Part shown: positions 48,444 to 57,686 of the stretch, piece by piece
Layout of the letters: each line of letters begins with the position of its first letter
Numbering within the stretch: the first letter of the stretch is position 1
Source: Syntrophaceae bacterium
Lineage (GTDB): Bacteria; Desulfobacterota; Syntrophia; Syntrophales; PHBD01
Reading direction: 5' to 3'
Length of the DNA stretch: 64,000 nt
Assembly: GCA_013177825.1 (NCBI GenBank)
Contig: JABLXX010000003.1
Location: 1 to 64,000, forward strand
The notes under the pieces: model-generated
What the model was told of the DNA's origin: nothing
What the model saw: the letters and a program-made list of their open reading frames with translations, nothing else
Databases searched by the model: none
Position numbers and translations under genes: made by a program

Positions 48444-50855
48444 CTATCCGGCGCAGACCGACTTGTCGAATCCGCGATAGTCCGCGATCTCCCACTCATA
48501 CTCGTGGCGCTGCTTGTACTGGATCTTGTCGCCCACGAACATCTGCCCCACCAGGGGATTGTCCGCCACGAACAGCTCCGGCTCTTCCTGTCCGTTCAGG
48601 AAGGCCACTTCCAAGAGCTCCGCGTCGGCCGGGTCGGCGATCAGGCCCCAGTCATTGGTGTCCGTCGCCAGCTTGTTCACGAGGATCCGCTCATGATTCA
48701 CGCCGAACTTGCCTGCATGGGGGTTGACCGTTCCGGCGATGGGCCAGGGGCTGTTGAGGGCCTTTGCGATTTCCAGGTAGGAGCGGGCCACCCACAGATA
48801 CTTGGGATCCAAAGCCAGGACCTCCCCGGAATCCTTCTCCGTCTGGTTGAACATGGCCACCAGGCGGTTGGTCAGCGTGGTGATGCCCGTGGCATCGTTG
48901 GTGAGGGCCACACTGCCGAGGTTCCCGTGATCCGAGTGGAACATGGCCTTGCTGTCCCCCTTATAGGTGGCGTTGTCTTTGATCTTGTTCCAGCCGCGCC
49001 GGGCATAGGTCCGGCGTGCTGCCCGCCCGAGCCTGGCGATCAGGGTCTGGACCGTCCGGAGATCGTCGTTGATGATGACGATGCGGTTCACCGTGAGGAT
49101 CACCCCCTTCTGGTTGAGGGCATAGGAGATCTCCTCATCGGTCACCATCGAGATCTCTTCGTAGTCCTTCGCCTGCGGATCGACGTCGGGAAGGTCGCCG
49201 AAGTACCCGATGCGGACGGACTCCATCGTCTTGAAGTCCTTCGCGTTCCGCTTGTAGCTGATCAGGGCCTGCTCCCCGTAATCCACGGCCCGGTAATCCT
49301 GGATGAGCCTCCGGTAAAGGGTATTCCCCAGGGCATAGCTGAAGGAACTGGTGCTGTACGCGGCGGGCATGCGCTGATAGCCCATGAAGGCTTCGCCGAA
49401 GCGGATTCCTTCCGGCGTCAGAGTGCCGCGCACCTCGGCATCACCCGTGATCCGGGTATAGGCGGCCCGGATCGAGGAGAAGGGGGCGACGTCTTTGAAC
49501 CGGTCGTCCACGGTTACGCCAAAGAGCTTATCCATCGCCGCCTGGATCCGTTCCGGCTCCTCGTTTCCCACCCGGGCCTGTCCGGATCCGGTCACCGATC
49601 CCGATCCCGTGAGCTTGTCCACGTACTCTTTCTCGTCCTTGATCGCCGCCCGCAGGACCTCCAGCTCGAAAACCTTTTCTCCGAACTGCTTCCGCAACCG
49701 TTCCTGGGACAGATCGGGGAGCCCGGACTCCTTGAGCTCGTCCTTGAGGGTGAGGGAGCAGGCGACAATCCGGGCGTCCTGAAGCGCCTTCTGAACATCC
49801 GCACCGTTTCCGCCGGCATCGGCCAGGGCGGTCTTCACCGCCGCCGCGATCCGCTCGTTCATGTCTTTGTCTCCGGAGGGAGCCAGCCCTTTCGTGAGCA
49901 GGGTCAGGACCTCCTCTTCCGTTACCGTTCCGCCTGTCACCTTTGCCTCGATGGTCGCATACAGATCGGGCCTCTGCGCCCTCAGGGCGGCCAACAGTCT
50001 TTCCAGCATCTCTGCCTCCTTTCGGCCCGCCGTCTTGGCTGCGGCCATTCTCAAGAACTTGCCCCCGGCAATGGGGTCGTACACCACGTCCACCGAGTCG
50101 ACCCGGACGATCTTCTCCACCTTCTTCGGCCCCAGCCTGTTGCCGGTTGCCGTCTTCGCGAGGACGTCGTGAGAGAGGCCGATCAGATCCCGCTTGCCCC
50201 GCTTCCAGGCGTCCAGCGCCATGTCCCGCAGCCAGGATGCGCTCTTCAGGATGTTGAGCGTTCCCTCCAGGCCTGTCGCATTCGGAACCACATCCGAGAG
50301 CCAGCCCACCAGGTCCCGCACCGATTTTCCGTAGGGATTGGCGTCCGAGGCATGCTGTCCCTGGGAGAGGGCAAAGACCCTTACGCCTTCATATAGGGGA
50401 GCCGCCGCCTTCAGCACATCGAGGGAATAATCCGCGATCTTCTGCAGATCGACGCCCGCTTCGTTGATCTGCACGCGCCACCGGTAGCCATAATCGCCGT
50501 CCGCATCCGTCCCCATCGCCGCCGACAGGCGGGAGGCCGCCTGGACCTTCACATACTGGCGTTCCACCTCCACCCGCTGCCCCAGGGTCACCTGGTCATC
50601 CGTAATCGTGTACGGGTATTGCCAGTACTTGTCCCCAGGATCGTCCTGGGCAATGACATGATCCGGGAACACCTCGCAGATCCAGACATAGTTCGGTAGG
50701 GCCTGCCGGAGCATGTCCCGGATATCCTCAAAGCTCTTTTGACCATCGGCGGATCCCGCCGCCACGAGCCGGCAAATCTCCGACTGGAGACCGACGATAT
50801 CGCCAGGCGAGGATCCCACAACCATCACTCTCATGACGCCGCTCTCACGATGCAT
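48444..50855 (-). CDS. Fused prohead protease-scaffold and major capsid protein
   Basis: 803 residues. The N-terminal 250 or so match the prohead protease/scaffold type (QKIADYSLDVLKAAAPLYEGV, then KRDLIGLSHDVLAKT with a Ser-His pair). Residues 270-430 are a helical Lys/Glu/Ala-rich scaffold. The C-terminal part from about 470 is capsid-like (SSFSYALGNTLYRRLIQDYRA, ARRTYARRGWNKIKDN, HGNLG, ALDPKYLWVA, RILVNKLATDTNDWGLIADP). Cleavage by its own protease would release the capsid protein. The ATG at 50855 overlaps the previous gene by 11 bases and has an AGGGAGGG site. A separate capsid gene is not present. Confidence 0.8.
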   Translation of the reverse strand: MHRESGVMRVMVVGSSPGDIVGLQSEICRLVAAGSADGQKSFEDIRDMLRQALPNYVWICEVFPDHVIAQDDPGDKYWQYPYTITDDQVTLGQRVEVERQYVKVQAASRLSAAMGTDADGDYGYRWRVQINEAGVDLQKIADYSLDVLKAAAPLYEGVRVFALSQGQHASDANPYGKSVRDLVGWLSDVVPNATGLEGTLNILKSASWLRDMALDAWKRGKRDLIGLSHDVLAKTATGNRLGPKKVEKIVRVDSVDVVYDPIAGGKFLRMAAAKTAGRKEAEMLERLLAALRAQRPDLYATIEAKVTGGTVTEEEVLTLLTKGLAPSGDKDMNERIAAAVKTALADAGGNGADVQKALQDARIVACSLTLKDELKESGLPDLSQERLRKQFGEKVFELEVLRAAIKDEKEYVDKLTGSGSVTGSGQARVGNEEPERIQAAMDKLFGVTVDDRFKDVAPFSSIRAAYTRITGDAEVRGTLTPEGIRFGEAFMGYQRMPAAYSTSSFSYALGNTLYRRLIQDYRAVDYGEQALISYKRNAKDFKTMESVRIGYFGDLPDVDPQAKDYEEISMVTDEEISYALNQKGVILTVNRIVIINDDLRTVQTLIARLGRAARRTYARRGWNKIKDNATYKGDSKAMFHSDHGNLGSVALTNDATGITTLTNRLVAMFNQTEKDSGEVLALDPKYLWVARSYLEIAKALNSPWPIAGTVNPHAGKFGVNHERILVNKLATDTNDWGLIADPADAELLEVAFLNGQEEPELFVADNPLVGQMFVGDKIQYKQRHEYEWEIADYRGFDKSVCAG

Positions 50856-51123
50856 CGGACCCTCCCTCCTTCTTCCCCGTGCCCTTCTTTTCATCGGCCG
50901 CAGCATCTGCCTTTCCCCCCTTCGAAACCTTGTGCTTCTGCCCGTCGCCCGCCACGATCACGACGGAGTCGCCGAGATCCTTCCAGTCCAGGACGTCCGC
51001 CTCGGCCAGGGGCCGTTCCGTCGGGATGTTCTGTGTGACCGGCCTGCCGTCTTTCACGGTCTTCTTTTTTTCGGAACTGAGGTACGTCAGGCCCTCCAGC
51101 CACTTCTGATCGAATCTCGCCAT
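50845..51123 (-). CDS. Small charged phage protein between head morphogenesis and capsid genes
   Basis: 92 residues. The N-terminal WLEGLTYLSSEKKKTVKDGRPVT and a folded middle (LAEADVLDWKDLGDSVVIVAGDGQKHKV) are followed by a Lys/Ala/Gly-rich tail. The position and the middle segment suggest a minor head component. No firm family. Confidence 0.5.
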   Translation of the reverse strand: MARFDQKWLEGLTYLSSEKKKTVKDGRPVTQNIPTERPLAEADVLDWKDLGDSVVIVAGDGQKHKVSKGGKADAAADEKKGTGKKEGGSDAS

Positions 51124-51156
51124 CTCTGATCCTCCTCGTGTGTTTGATGTGATCGG

Positions 51157-51960
51157 TTATTCCCAGTCGGGATGATACGGCACATGATCGCAGCCGCAGT
51201 TCATCGTCTCCTTGAGCGGTGCCTTCGGGTCCCGGGGAAACATCATCGGCACGCCGCCGATGACAAACGACTCGTTTACGGGCACATGCTTCCCGTGGGC
51301 CGTGATGTGCGACGGCCGCGGCCGGAAGGGATGTCCCGCATGGATCCACTGCTTCTCCATCTCAGGGACGCTCTCGGCCGCCTGCTCCATCCGGAGCTGG
51401 GACGCCTTGGAAAACACGGTCCCCATCTCGTGCCGGGTGATGGTCTCCGCCCGGGCTGCGATGTTCTTGAACTGTCCGGCATCCATGGTTTTCCCGATGC
51501 TCTCCGCCACTTCCTGGGGTGTTTTCCCCCCGACGACGCCCAGGGTGATCTCGCCCTTCACCTTGTACCAGGCGTCGCCGAACAGGTTCTGTAGGTAGTC
51601 GTTGCTGTAGTCCTTGAGCGTATCCAGAACGGCCGTGGAGAGATGATAGCTCCCCATGCGGATGCCCGAGACCGCCAGGGGTAAATCGACCAGGTTCGTC
51701 CCCAGGTTCCAGGCCTCGCTCAAGCGGTCTGACAATTCCGCCTTTGCTCGCAGGGTGTAATTCGCGACCTGGTATTCGATGGAATCCAACATCTGGCGGA
51801 GGTGGTATGCATCGAAGGATCCCAGGGCCGCCTTCCCGAGCTCCGTCATCACCTGGCCATGCAGATCCGAGAGGATCGCGAGCATTGATTCCGTCCCCGA
51901 AAGGATGCCCTGTTCCTTGGCCTGGAGAGCCTTCTTGATCGCGGTGGACGCCGTGAGCAT
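51157..51960 (-). CDS. Mu F-like head morphogenesis protein
   Basis: 267 residues. Helical N-terminus, then the SPP1 gp7/Mu gpF family block: ETITRHEMGTVFSKASQLRM, KQWIHAGHPFRPRPSHITAHG, NCGCDHVPY at the end. In Mu-type phages this minor head protein is bound to the portal. The ATG is at 51960. A 114-base spacer with an inverted repeat (GTTGACA/TGTCAAC at about 51998-52024) separates it from the portal gene. Confidence 0.88.
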   Translation of the reverse strand: MLTASTAIKKALQAKEQGILSGTESMLAILSDLHGQVMTELGKAALGSFDAYHLRQMLDSIEYQVANYTLRAKAELSDRLSEAWNLGTNLVDLPLAVSGIRMGSYHLSTAVLDTLKDYSNDYLQNLFGDAWYKVKGEITLGVVGGKTPQEVAESIGKTMDAGQFKNIAARAETITRHEMGTVFSKASQLRMEQAAESVPEMEKQWIHAGHPFRPRPSHITAHGKHVPVNESFVIGGVPMMFPRDPKAPLKETMNCGCDHVPYHPDWE

Positions 51961-52074
51961 CCGAGAGCCCCTTCAAATGTCGTTTCTGAGGCCCGTTGAC
52001 ATGTTTATAAAACGTGTCAACGGCATATTCGGGTATTGGGTCATTCGGACGTCCAAACGCCTTACAGGGCATTT

Positions 52075-53580
52075 TCAGGCGTCGTTCCCAACCTCCGCTT
52101 TCTTGGTCCTGGAATAGTCTCTGTAACCCTTCGTCTCTTTCTGCTCTTTGATGGCCTCTTTGACCTGGTCGAGATCGATGTCGACGCCGATGAAAGCCGT
52201 GATGGCCGCAAAGATCTGCCGGGCCGTGTCCTTGTCGATCCATTCCTGGTTCTCCGCCCCGATCAGGGCCGCGCCCACCTGCTGCACCACCGTCCCCAGC
52301 TTTGCGACATCCTTGGTCTCCATCTGGGGCAGCATGACGGAATACTGTCCGGCCTCCTCGTCGCCCACCCTCAGGTAGCGGGCGGCTCTCGCCTGGCGGA
52401 TCTGATAGGCGCACATGTCCTCCAGGATGTATTTCACGGTGAACTGCTTCCGCTTGAGCATCTTGATGGCCGGGGAGGACATCTCCGCAGCCGTGGCGCG
52501 GTTGACGTCTCCGCCGCCGCCGTACCAATGCTCCGGATAGCCGAAGCGCCCGAGGATGTGATTGCGGAAGAGCCGCGCTCCCTCGCCGGCCTCGATGGAT
52601 TCCAGCTTGGGCGCGGAAGGCGTGAGCGTGACCTTTTCGTTGTGGCCGTAGACGGTTCCCGATTTCTTGGTGAAGGCTTTGATATGCTCCTTGATCTGGG
52701 CGTCATCCGCACCATCCACCATCAGGTCCCACACGAAGCTGTTGAGCAGCGGCCACTTGTCCGCATAGTCGAACAGGTACTGCTCGTATGCGTCCAGCCA
52801 GTCCGCCACGGGGAGCAGTGACGAGCGGCCCCGGGGCGAGTTGGAGACGTTGTTGATGGACCAGTAAAAACAATCCCCGTCGGTGAAATGCTCGCGCAGC
52901 ATCTGCGCCGCGGGGGAGAGAACATAGTCCGCTTCGGGCGGAAGGATCGTCCGGTACTTCTTCGCCTCCGTGGCGATGGAATAGCCCGCCACTTCCCCGA
53001 TCCATCCCTTGGTCAGGACGCCGATCTGGACCTTCACGTTCTCCGGATCCGTGATGACATCCATGATCTGGGCCGGGTCGATGTAGCCGAAACGCACCCG
53101 TCCGGTCTGGGCGGCCGTGAACGCGGGCAGGCAGAGCTCTCCAAAGATATGGAGCTCGTCCACGTGCTTGGGAAAGAAGAGAGGCATGCGGTTGATGGGA
53201 TCGTTCCAGAAACCATCCAGGACCGCCTTCACGTCCGGATGCTTCGCCTCGTACGGGAGTCCTTCCGCCAGGATGAAAGCCGTTGTGATGTCGATCAGCC
53301 ACCCGGCCAGGGGGTTTGTCTCCCACAGCCAGTAGGCGATCTCGATCATGCGATCCTGCATGACCGGGATCAGGTCCCGGTTGGGATTCGTCGTGAGCCG
53401 TCGCCAGACCGTGCCGTCGGCGTCCGGGGCACCGAGACTATCCGATACGCTCGCCGCACGGATCCGCTCCGGCTGAGAGGCGACCCGTTCTTCCTGCAGG
53501 GTGGCCTTCTCCTCGGCGATCCGCCGGGCTACCCTGAATTCCAGCTCGTTATTCAGATGCCTGGAAATGGCTCCGCTCAC
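52075..53580 (-). CDS. Portal protein (DUF935, Mu gp29-like)
   Basis: 501 residues, typical for DUF935 portals. Features include PVMQDRMIEIAYWLWETNPLAGWLIDITTAFIL, YGHNEKVTLTPSAPKLESIEAGEG, and FGYPEHWYGGGGDVNRATAAEMSSPAIKMLKRKQ, which is the usual portal helix region. It forms the dodecameric DNA gate of the head. The ATG overlaps the terminase stop by four bases. Confidence 0.9.
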   Translation of the reverse strand: MSGAISRHLNNELEFRVARRIAEEKATLQEERVASQPERIRAASVSDSLGAPDADGTVWRRLTTNPNRDLIPVMQDRMIEIAYWLWETNPLAGWLIDITTAFILAEGLPYEAKHPDVKAVLDGFWNDPINRMPLFFPKHVDELHIFGELCLPAFTAAQTGRVRFGYIDPAQIMDVITDPENVKVQIGVLTKGWIGEVAGYSIATEAKKYRTILPPEADYVLSPAAQMLREHFTDGDCFYWSINNVSNSPRGRSSLLPVADWLDAYEQYLFDYADKWPLLNSFVWDLMVDGADDAQIKEHIKAFTKKSGTVYGHNEKVTLTPSAPKLESIEAGEGARLFRNHILGRFGYPEHWYGGGGDVNRATAAEMSSPAIKMLKRKQFTVKYILEDMCAYQIRQARAARYLRVGDEEAGQYSVMLPQMETKDVAKLGTVVQQVGAALIGAENQEWIDKDTARQIFAAITAFIGVDIDLDQVKEAIKEQKETKGYRDYSRTKKAEVGNDA

Positions 53581-55142
53581 GCCGCCCTCCTGGAAAACCG
53601 GCCCAGCACGCCCGTTCTGTGCGCCCGGTAATCGTTTTGCTCTGGTTCGCTGCTCACGCCGGCCGGCTTCACCAGCCCGCTCTGCAGTTTCCTGATCGCC
53701 ATCTCTGCGGAATCCGGCCCGTCGTCATGAACCGTCTGGTTGTAGATGTAGACGAACTGCTCGATCAGAACCCTCTGGTCGCTGTGGTTCTTCTCAAAGA
53801 GGATCCTCCCGTGTTCCCACAGGTAGGAGCAGGTGCCGACGATCCGGGCGATCTTCTTGGTGTTGTGCTGGATCGGGGACCAGGGGAGAAACCGGTTCAC
53901 CTCCTTGGCGTAATTCTGGATCGCTTCATGAAGGAAGTCCTTGAACATGTTTTCCTCGATGACCACGATCCCCGGATATGTATCGTTCTGCTGGTAGGCG
54001 GCGGCGAACATGTCGCCGATGGAGCGACGCTTGATCCAGGCATGCATGCACGGGAAGATCATCTCTTTGGGATCCAGGCCGAATGTGACAACAGCCCGGA
54101 AGTCGCTGCCCCTGGTGGAGGTTCCGGAAGGGTCGACGGCCGTCGCAAAAAGAAGCTCGCGGTTGACCACCTCGATCCGCTCGAAGTACCGGACCTGCTC
54201 TTCCGGGAACGGGGAATCTTCGGTACCGACCTTGTTGCGGTATTCCTTGTTGAAGGTATAGGTTCCGACGTCATGCTTCTTCTTCAGGATCCGTTCCATC
54301 GGCCAGGCTGCCGGCCACAGGGACCGCTCGTCGGGCGTTCCTTCATCGAGGATGAGATCGTAGACCCTGGATTCATAACGAGGCAGGCCGTCCTCGTCCT
54401 CCTCGGCGATCAACTGGGAGATCGCGGACAGCGGAGAAAAGAGGTTCCCCACCATGATCGCGGAATATCCCCGGCCCAGAGAACCCAGCACCGCGCCGCG
54501 AATGAAGTTCTTTATCTTCTTCGTGGTATGCGGGTTTTCCACCGTCTCGTCGTTCTCCATGTCGTCGAAGATCACCATGTCCGGTCGGTGTTGCCGATAC
54601 CGGATCCCGCGCACCTTGTCGCCGCGTCCCCTGGCCATCACCATGACGCCGTTGGACGTCTCAAACTCGTCATCGCTCCATGACTTCGTCTTCAGGTTGC
54701 CGAAGTCATGCTTGATGCGGGGGTTCTCCTCCAACTCCAGCTTGATCTGCAGGGAGAACGCGGCCGCCTGGTCATGGGTATCGGAACACGGCCAGATAAA
54801 GCGTTTGAGCCCGTAGACGATCTTGTGAACCGGATTCCCCAGGGTGAAGAAGGTGGACTTGGCCAGCTCGCGGGGAGCCCCGACCAGAGCGAGCTGATCT
54901 TTCAGCTCTGTGATGAACTGCCACTCCTGATGGCACTCGGCGAAATCGACGCTGAAGTAATGCGGCAGGTAGGTGCGGAAGAAATAGAGCAGGTCGGTCC
55001 TTCCCCGCTCTTTGCGGGCGGCCTGCCTGGCCGGCGTGTCCCGTTCGAAGGGCGAAACGGATTCGCGGATCCATTTCTTCAGCTCATCGACCTGCTTGTC
55101 GAACTGCCCCTCGGTCAGGTTCGGCCGCTTACGCATTGCCAT
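53577..55142 (-). CDS. Terminase large subunit
   Basis: 521 residues. An ATPase domain has an atypical Walker A, GAPRELAKST, near residue 84, and Walker B VIFDDMEND. The nuclease domain begins at TAVDPSGTSTRGSDFRAVV and includes VIEENMFKDFL with acidic residues. It packages DNA by translocation and cuts it. Overlaps with genes on both sides show a tight operon. Confidence 0.9.
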   Translation of the reverse strand: MAMRKRPNLTEGQFDKQVDELKKWIRESVSPFERDTPARQAARKERGRTDLLYFFRTYLPHYFSVDFAECHQEWQFITELKDQLALVGAPRELAKSTFFTLGNPVHKIVYGLKRFIWPCSDTHDQAAAFSLQIKLELEENPRIKHDFGNLKTKSWSDDEFETSNGVMVMARGRGDKVRGIRYRQHRPDMVIFDDMENDETVENPHTTKKIKNFIRGAVLGSLGRGYSAIMVGNLFSPLSAISQLIAEEDEDGLPRYESRVYDLILDEGTPDERSLWPAAWPMERILKKKHDVGTYTFNKEYRNKVGTEDSPFPEEQVRYFERIEVVNRELLFATAVDPSGTSTRGSDFRAVVTFGLDPKEMIFPCMHAWIKRRSIGDMFAAAYQQNDTYPGIVVIEENMFKDFLHEAIQNYAKEVNRFLPWSPIQHNTKKIARIVGTCSYLWEHGRILFEKNHSDQRVLIEQFVYIYNQTVHDDGPDSAEMAIRKLQSGLVKPAGVSSEPEQNDYRAHRTGVLGRFSRRAA

Positions 55143-55626
55143 GGCTCATGCACTCCGTCTTGAACTGCATCGTCATTGCGTCGAAGTCCGCCGCCAGGAT
55201 CTTCAGTCCCTCCGGATCGTTCTCCCGCAGCCAGGCGACGATCCACTGCATATTCTCCAAGAACACCTGGGCTCGGTCGTATCCGGCCCCCTGGTTTTCA
55301 ACCGCCCGGAACTTAACGACCAGGGCACCCAGCTTCGAAAGGTTGTCGAGGGTCGCTCCTTCGATTGCGCCGGGCTCCCGCTCCTCGGCAAAGCTCAGTT
55401 CCCGCTCCAGAAGGGCCTCCATCCGGAGTCCAAACGTGGCCTTCCTCGCCCGGGCCTTGTCCCATTCATCGAACTCCTCACCGGGCTTCTTCGTCCGCGC
55501 CTTCCAGGCGGACAGCGTCTGCCGGGAAACGCCCAGCACGGTTTCGATGGCCGTCAGGGACTGACCGTCGATGAACATCTGCCGGGCCACAGCCTCCAAC
55601 TCAATGCGGGCACCCTTTTCGGCCAT
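55129..55626 (-). CDS. DUF3486/Mu gp27-like protein (small-terminase position)
   Basis: 165 residues with a helix-turn-helix (ARQMFIDGQSLTAIETVLGVSRQTLSAWKARTK) and a helical C-terminal oligomerisation part. In transposable phages this protein precedes the large terminase and probably recognises the phage end for headful packaging. The ATG at 55626 overlaps the previous stop (TAATG). It overlaps the large terminase by 14 bases. Confidence 0.8.
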   Translation of the reverse strand: MAEKGARIELEAVARQMFIDGQSLTAIETVLGVSRQTLSAWKARTKKPGEEFDEWDKARARKATFGLRMEALLERELSFAEEREPGAIEGATLDNLSKLGALVVKFRAVENQGAGYDRAQVFLENMQWIVAWLRENDPEGLKILAADFDAMTMQFKTECMSHGNA

Positions 55627-55871
55627 TACCCCAACTCCGTCTTCAGCCGCTGGATATTCGACGAGACGACGGCAAGCTCTGCCCATTTGGATTTCAGGTC
55701 GTCCCACTGGCTGTCCACTTCCTCAACGGGTAATTCGTCGGGACGCTTCAGGCTGCAATCCAGGTTGATGCAGATGATCCTGGCCAGGTCTTCGATCTCC
55801 ATCCGGAGCCGCTTCGCGGTATGCTCCAGATTGGTGAGCTGTACCCTCCGCATCTCGTTTTGCAGGCTCAT
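55626..55871 (-). CDS. Small coiled-coil phage protein (Mu gp26-like position)
   Basis: 81 residues, almost entirely helical with heptads (RRVQLTNLEHTAKRLRMEIEDLARIIC, DDLKSKWAELAVVSSNIQRLKTEL). It is coupled by overlapping stop-start to genes on both sides. The function is unknown; position matches the small helical proteins before the Mu terminase genes. Confidence 0.6.
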   Translation of the reverse strand: MSLQNEMRRVQLTNLEHTAKRLRMEIEDLARIICINLDCSLKRPDELPVEEVDSQWDDLKSKWAELAVVSSNIQRLKTELG

Positions 55872-56194
55872 TTGCCAAACCTCTCGGCGATCCGCTCGTG
55901 GCAGGGGATTCGATTTTTCAGGTACGTCGTCAACTCCGTGGTAGCCGCGGTACTGAGCCGGATGGTGTCCACATGCTCGCTGGCTATCTTCTCGTAATGC
56001 TGCACCAGCTTGACATTGCTCTCGTACATCTGCACCGCTGCATTGTGGCGTTTCTCAATGGATCGCGAGACCAGGTACATCATGACCCAGGGACCGAGTA
56101 CGACGACGGCGATGATGACTTCTATCGGCCAGGTGCCGATCTTCGAGATGATGTCCGCCAGGGACGAAAGCGCCGAGACATGTTCAGGACTCAT
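55868..56194 (-). CDS. Single-span membrane protein, possible holin or lysis accessory
   Basis: 108 residues. One strong membrane segment (PIEVIIAVVVLGPWVMMYLVS) at about 23-43 is followed by a coiled-coil region. Some phage holins and Rz-like spanins have this size, and the endolysin and lipoproteins are 1 to 2 kb upstream in the same operon. Evidence is topology and location only. Confidence 0.5.
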   Translation of the reverse strand: MSPEHVSALSSLADIISKIGTWPIEVIIAVVVLGPWVMMYLVSRSIEKRHNAAVQMYESNVKLVQHYEKIASEHVDTIRLSTAATTELTTYLKNRIPCHERIAERFGK

Positions 56195-56224
56195 CGGTCA
56201 ACCTCCCTCAACCGCGTTGCAACC

Positions 56225-56524
56225 TTACCCCGCATGCCGAATCCTCCATTCCAGCTTCGTTTGGCAGTCGATGCATCGGACGGCCTCGGGAACAGCCTTC
56301 AGGCGTTCCGGCTCGATCTCGCCCTCGCAGTCGATGCAGATCCGTCCATCCGTCCCAGCGCCGGGCTCCGGCCCTCCCCGGGATTCTGGGTGAGGGCCGG
56401 AGTTTCCAGCCTCGCTATGCGTCCCATGAAATGGGGTGGTGTTCGGTCGCCGGCGGAAATAGGCGTCCAATGCCTGCCGCCGGAAAAACTCATCGTTCTG
56501 CTGGGCCTGGTCGATATCGTCCAT
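56225..56524 (-). CDS. TraR/DksA-type C4 zinc-finger protein
   Basis: 99 residues starting MDDIDQAQQNDEFFRRQALDAYFRRR. The C-terminal finger is CIDCEGEIEPERLKAVPEAVRCIDCQ, the TraR/DksA signature with four cysteines. TraR-like proteins bind the RNA polymerase secondary channel without ppGpp and adjust host promoters. Phage copies are common. The larger frame in which it sits was rejected upstream of this ATG. Confidence 0.85.
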   Translation of the reverse strand: MDDIDQAQQNDEFFRRQALDAYFRRRPNTTPFHGTHSEAGNSGPHPESRGGPEPGAGTDGRICIDCEGEIEPERLKAVPEAVRCIDCQTKLEWRIRHAG

Positions 56525-56529
56525 GCTTC

Positions 56530-57063
56530 TCAGTCTGGGATAAACCTCCCGTACACATCGTAGATGCCCCGGGAATCCAGCCAGCGGTTCACGTCGGCCG
56601 GATCCGGATGTGCCAGGCGGTATTCGGGATCCACCAGCGAGAGGTAACTCGCCCGGTCGGAACAGATCGAGGCCCAGGGGACCTGGATCCAGTCCATGTG
56701 CAGGGCCTGACCGACGATAGCCAGGACATCGTACGCGCGGCGATACCAAGGCAGACGGAGATCCGATTCGATGGCCTGAAGAAGCCGTTGGCGCTCCTCG
56801 AATGTCCACCGGGGGTTTGTCCAGAATTTCAGACGATGGCCGCCCTGCAGATACTCGGACAGCGGTGCCCGATGAAACAGGGCGTCCTGGGATGCCACGA
56901 CGCCCGGCGCGATCAGCCACATCGCATGGTTGTAGGACCACTGCTGGTGCTCTTTGATGGCCGCCGAGATCCAGGAACGGAGGTTGTCCGAGAAGACGAC
57001 CATCGGAAACGACGATATCCGCTGGCAATCCTCGATGGATAAGACACGGTTGGGGTCGCTCAT
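56530..57063 (-). CDS. Permuted papain-fold (NlpC/P60-like, YiiX-type) hydrolase candidate
   Basis: 177 residues. SYNHAMWLIAPG gives the histidine that comes first in the permuted family and WASICSDRASYLS gives the later cysteine. Such folds are amidases or peptidases. It lies between a lipoprotein gene and the TraR/DksA-like gene and overlaps the former by four bases. The order of His before Cys is the key clue; substrate is unknown, and cell-wall processing is only a guess from the nearby lysis genes. Confidence 0.5.
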   Translation of the reverse strand: MSDPNRVLSIEDCQRISSFPMVVFSDNLRSWISAAIKEHQQWSYNHAMWLIAPGVVASQDALFHRAPLSEYLQGGHRLKFWTNPRWTFEERQRLLQAIESDLRLPWYRRAYDVLAIVGQALHMDWIQVPWASICSDRASYLSLVDPEYRLAHPDPADVNRWLDSRGIYDVYGRFIPD

Positions 57064-57266
57064 CTCGCAGGCCCCCATCGGTATTTTCCGTCGTCGTATT
57101 TCAGGCATACCTGGCTCTGGTGATGAACGCCGACCGTATCGACGTCACAGACAGGGGTGGGAGCGGCCGGCTGCGGCTTGTCGGACAGAATATCCAGGAC
57201 CGCCATCGTCTCGGCACAGCCCGACAGCAGAACGGCGACAACCAGGATCGCGAGGGCGCGTTTCAT
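57060..57266 (-). CDS. Small lipoprotein, possible outer-membrane spanin (Rz1-like)
   Basis: 68 residues with a lipoprotein signal ending LLSGC (Cys17). The mature part is short, Pro-containing (DKPQPAAPTPVC), as in Rz1-type spanins. It overlaps the next gene in the operon and the larger lipoprotein gene upstream by four bases each. The spanin role is an inference from size and lysis context. Confidence 0.55.
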   Translation of the reverse strand: MKRALAILVVAVLLSGCAETMAVLDILSDKPQPAAPTPVCDVDTVGVHHQSQVCLKYDDGKYRWGPAR

Positions 57267-57658
57267 TTCGTCACTCCCAGCTGGATCCCGGCGATAAATC
57301 CCTCCAGGGCGGATACGACCTGGCTGTTTACCGTTCCGGTCTGGATCTCTACGGTGATGGCGCTGGTTGCAGCCACGATCAACGTAGTCAGCTCGGCATC
57401 ATCGCCGATCTGACCGTACAGGGCCGTGAGTGCGGCGGTAACCTGATCCGAGGTGAGGTTCCCCTCCTGGGCCACCTGCAGCAGGCCTTTGGCATAGGGG
57501 AGGATCGTGCTTGTTGCCGCCGGATACTTGCTGGCGACATAAACACCGGCGATCTTTCCGGCCACCTTTGCGGAATCATTTGTCGCTACGCTCACCCCGG
57601 CACATCCCATCAGCATCATCACGGCCAGGACCATCGTCAGTCTCGCCAGTTTCCTCAT
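57263..57658 (-). CDS. Phage lipoprotein of unknown function
   Basis: 131 residues with lipobox MLMGC (Cys19). The mature protein is helical and small-residue rich (AKVAGKIAGVYVASKYPAAT, TSDQVTAALTALYGQIGDDAELTTLIVAATSAI). A second lipoprotein next to the first may be another lysis factor or a superinfection-exclusion protein. GGAGGAACCGAC precedes the ATG. Confidence 0.6.
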   Translation of the reverse strand: MRKLARLTMVLAVMMLMGCAGVSVATNDSAKVAGKIAGVYVASKYPAATSTILPYAKGLLQVAQEGNLTSDQVTAALTALYGQIGDDAELTTLIVAATSAITVEIQTGTVNSQVVSALEGFIAGIQLGVTK

Positions 57659-57686
57659 GTCGGTTCCTCCCGTTCTCTTGAAATGA

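Noticed and set aside
47769-50396. An 875-codon plus-strand frame
   Set aside because: Antisense shadow of the capsid polyprotein; composition is typical of reverse-frame high-GC sequence and no motif was found.
51998-52024. An internal promoter at the inverted repeat between portal and F-like genes
   Set aside because: TTGACA occurs in both arms, but no -10 box lies at a suitable distance in either direction; it is kept only as an inverted repeat.
51362-52528. A 388-codon minus-strand frame across the portal and head morphogenesis genes
   Set aside because: It runs out of frame through both recognised genes and has no motif of its own; the 114-base spacer part alone is not enough for a gene.
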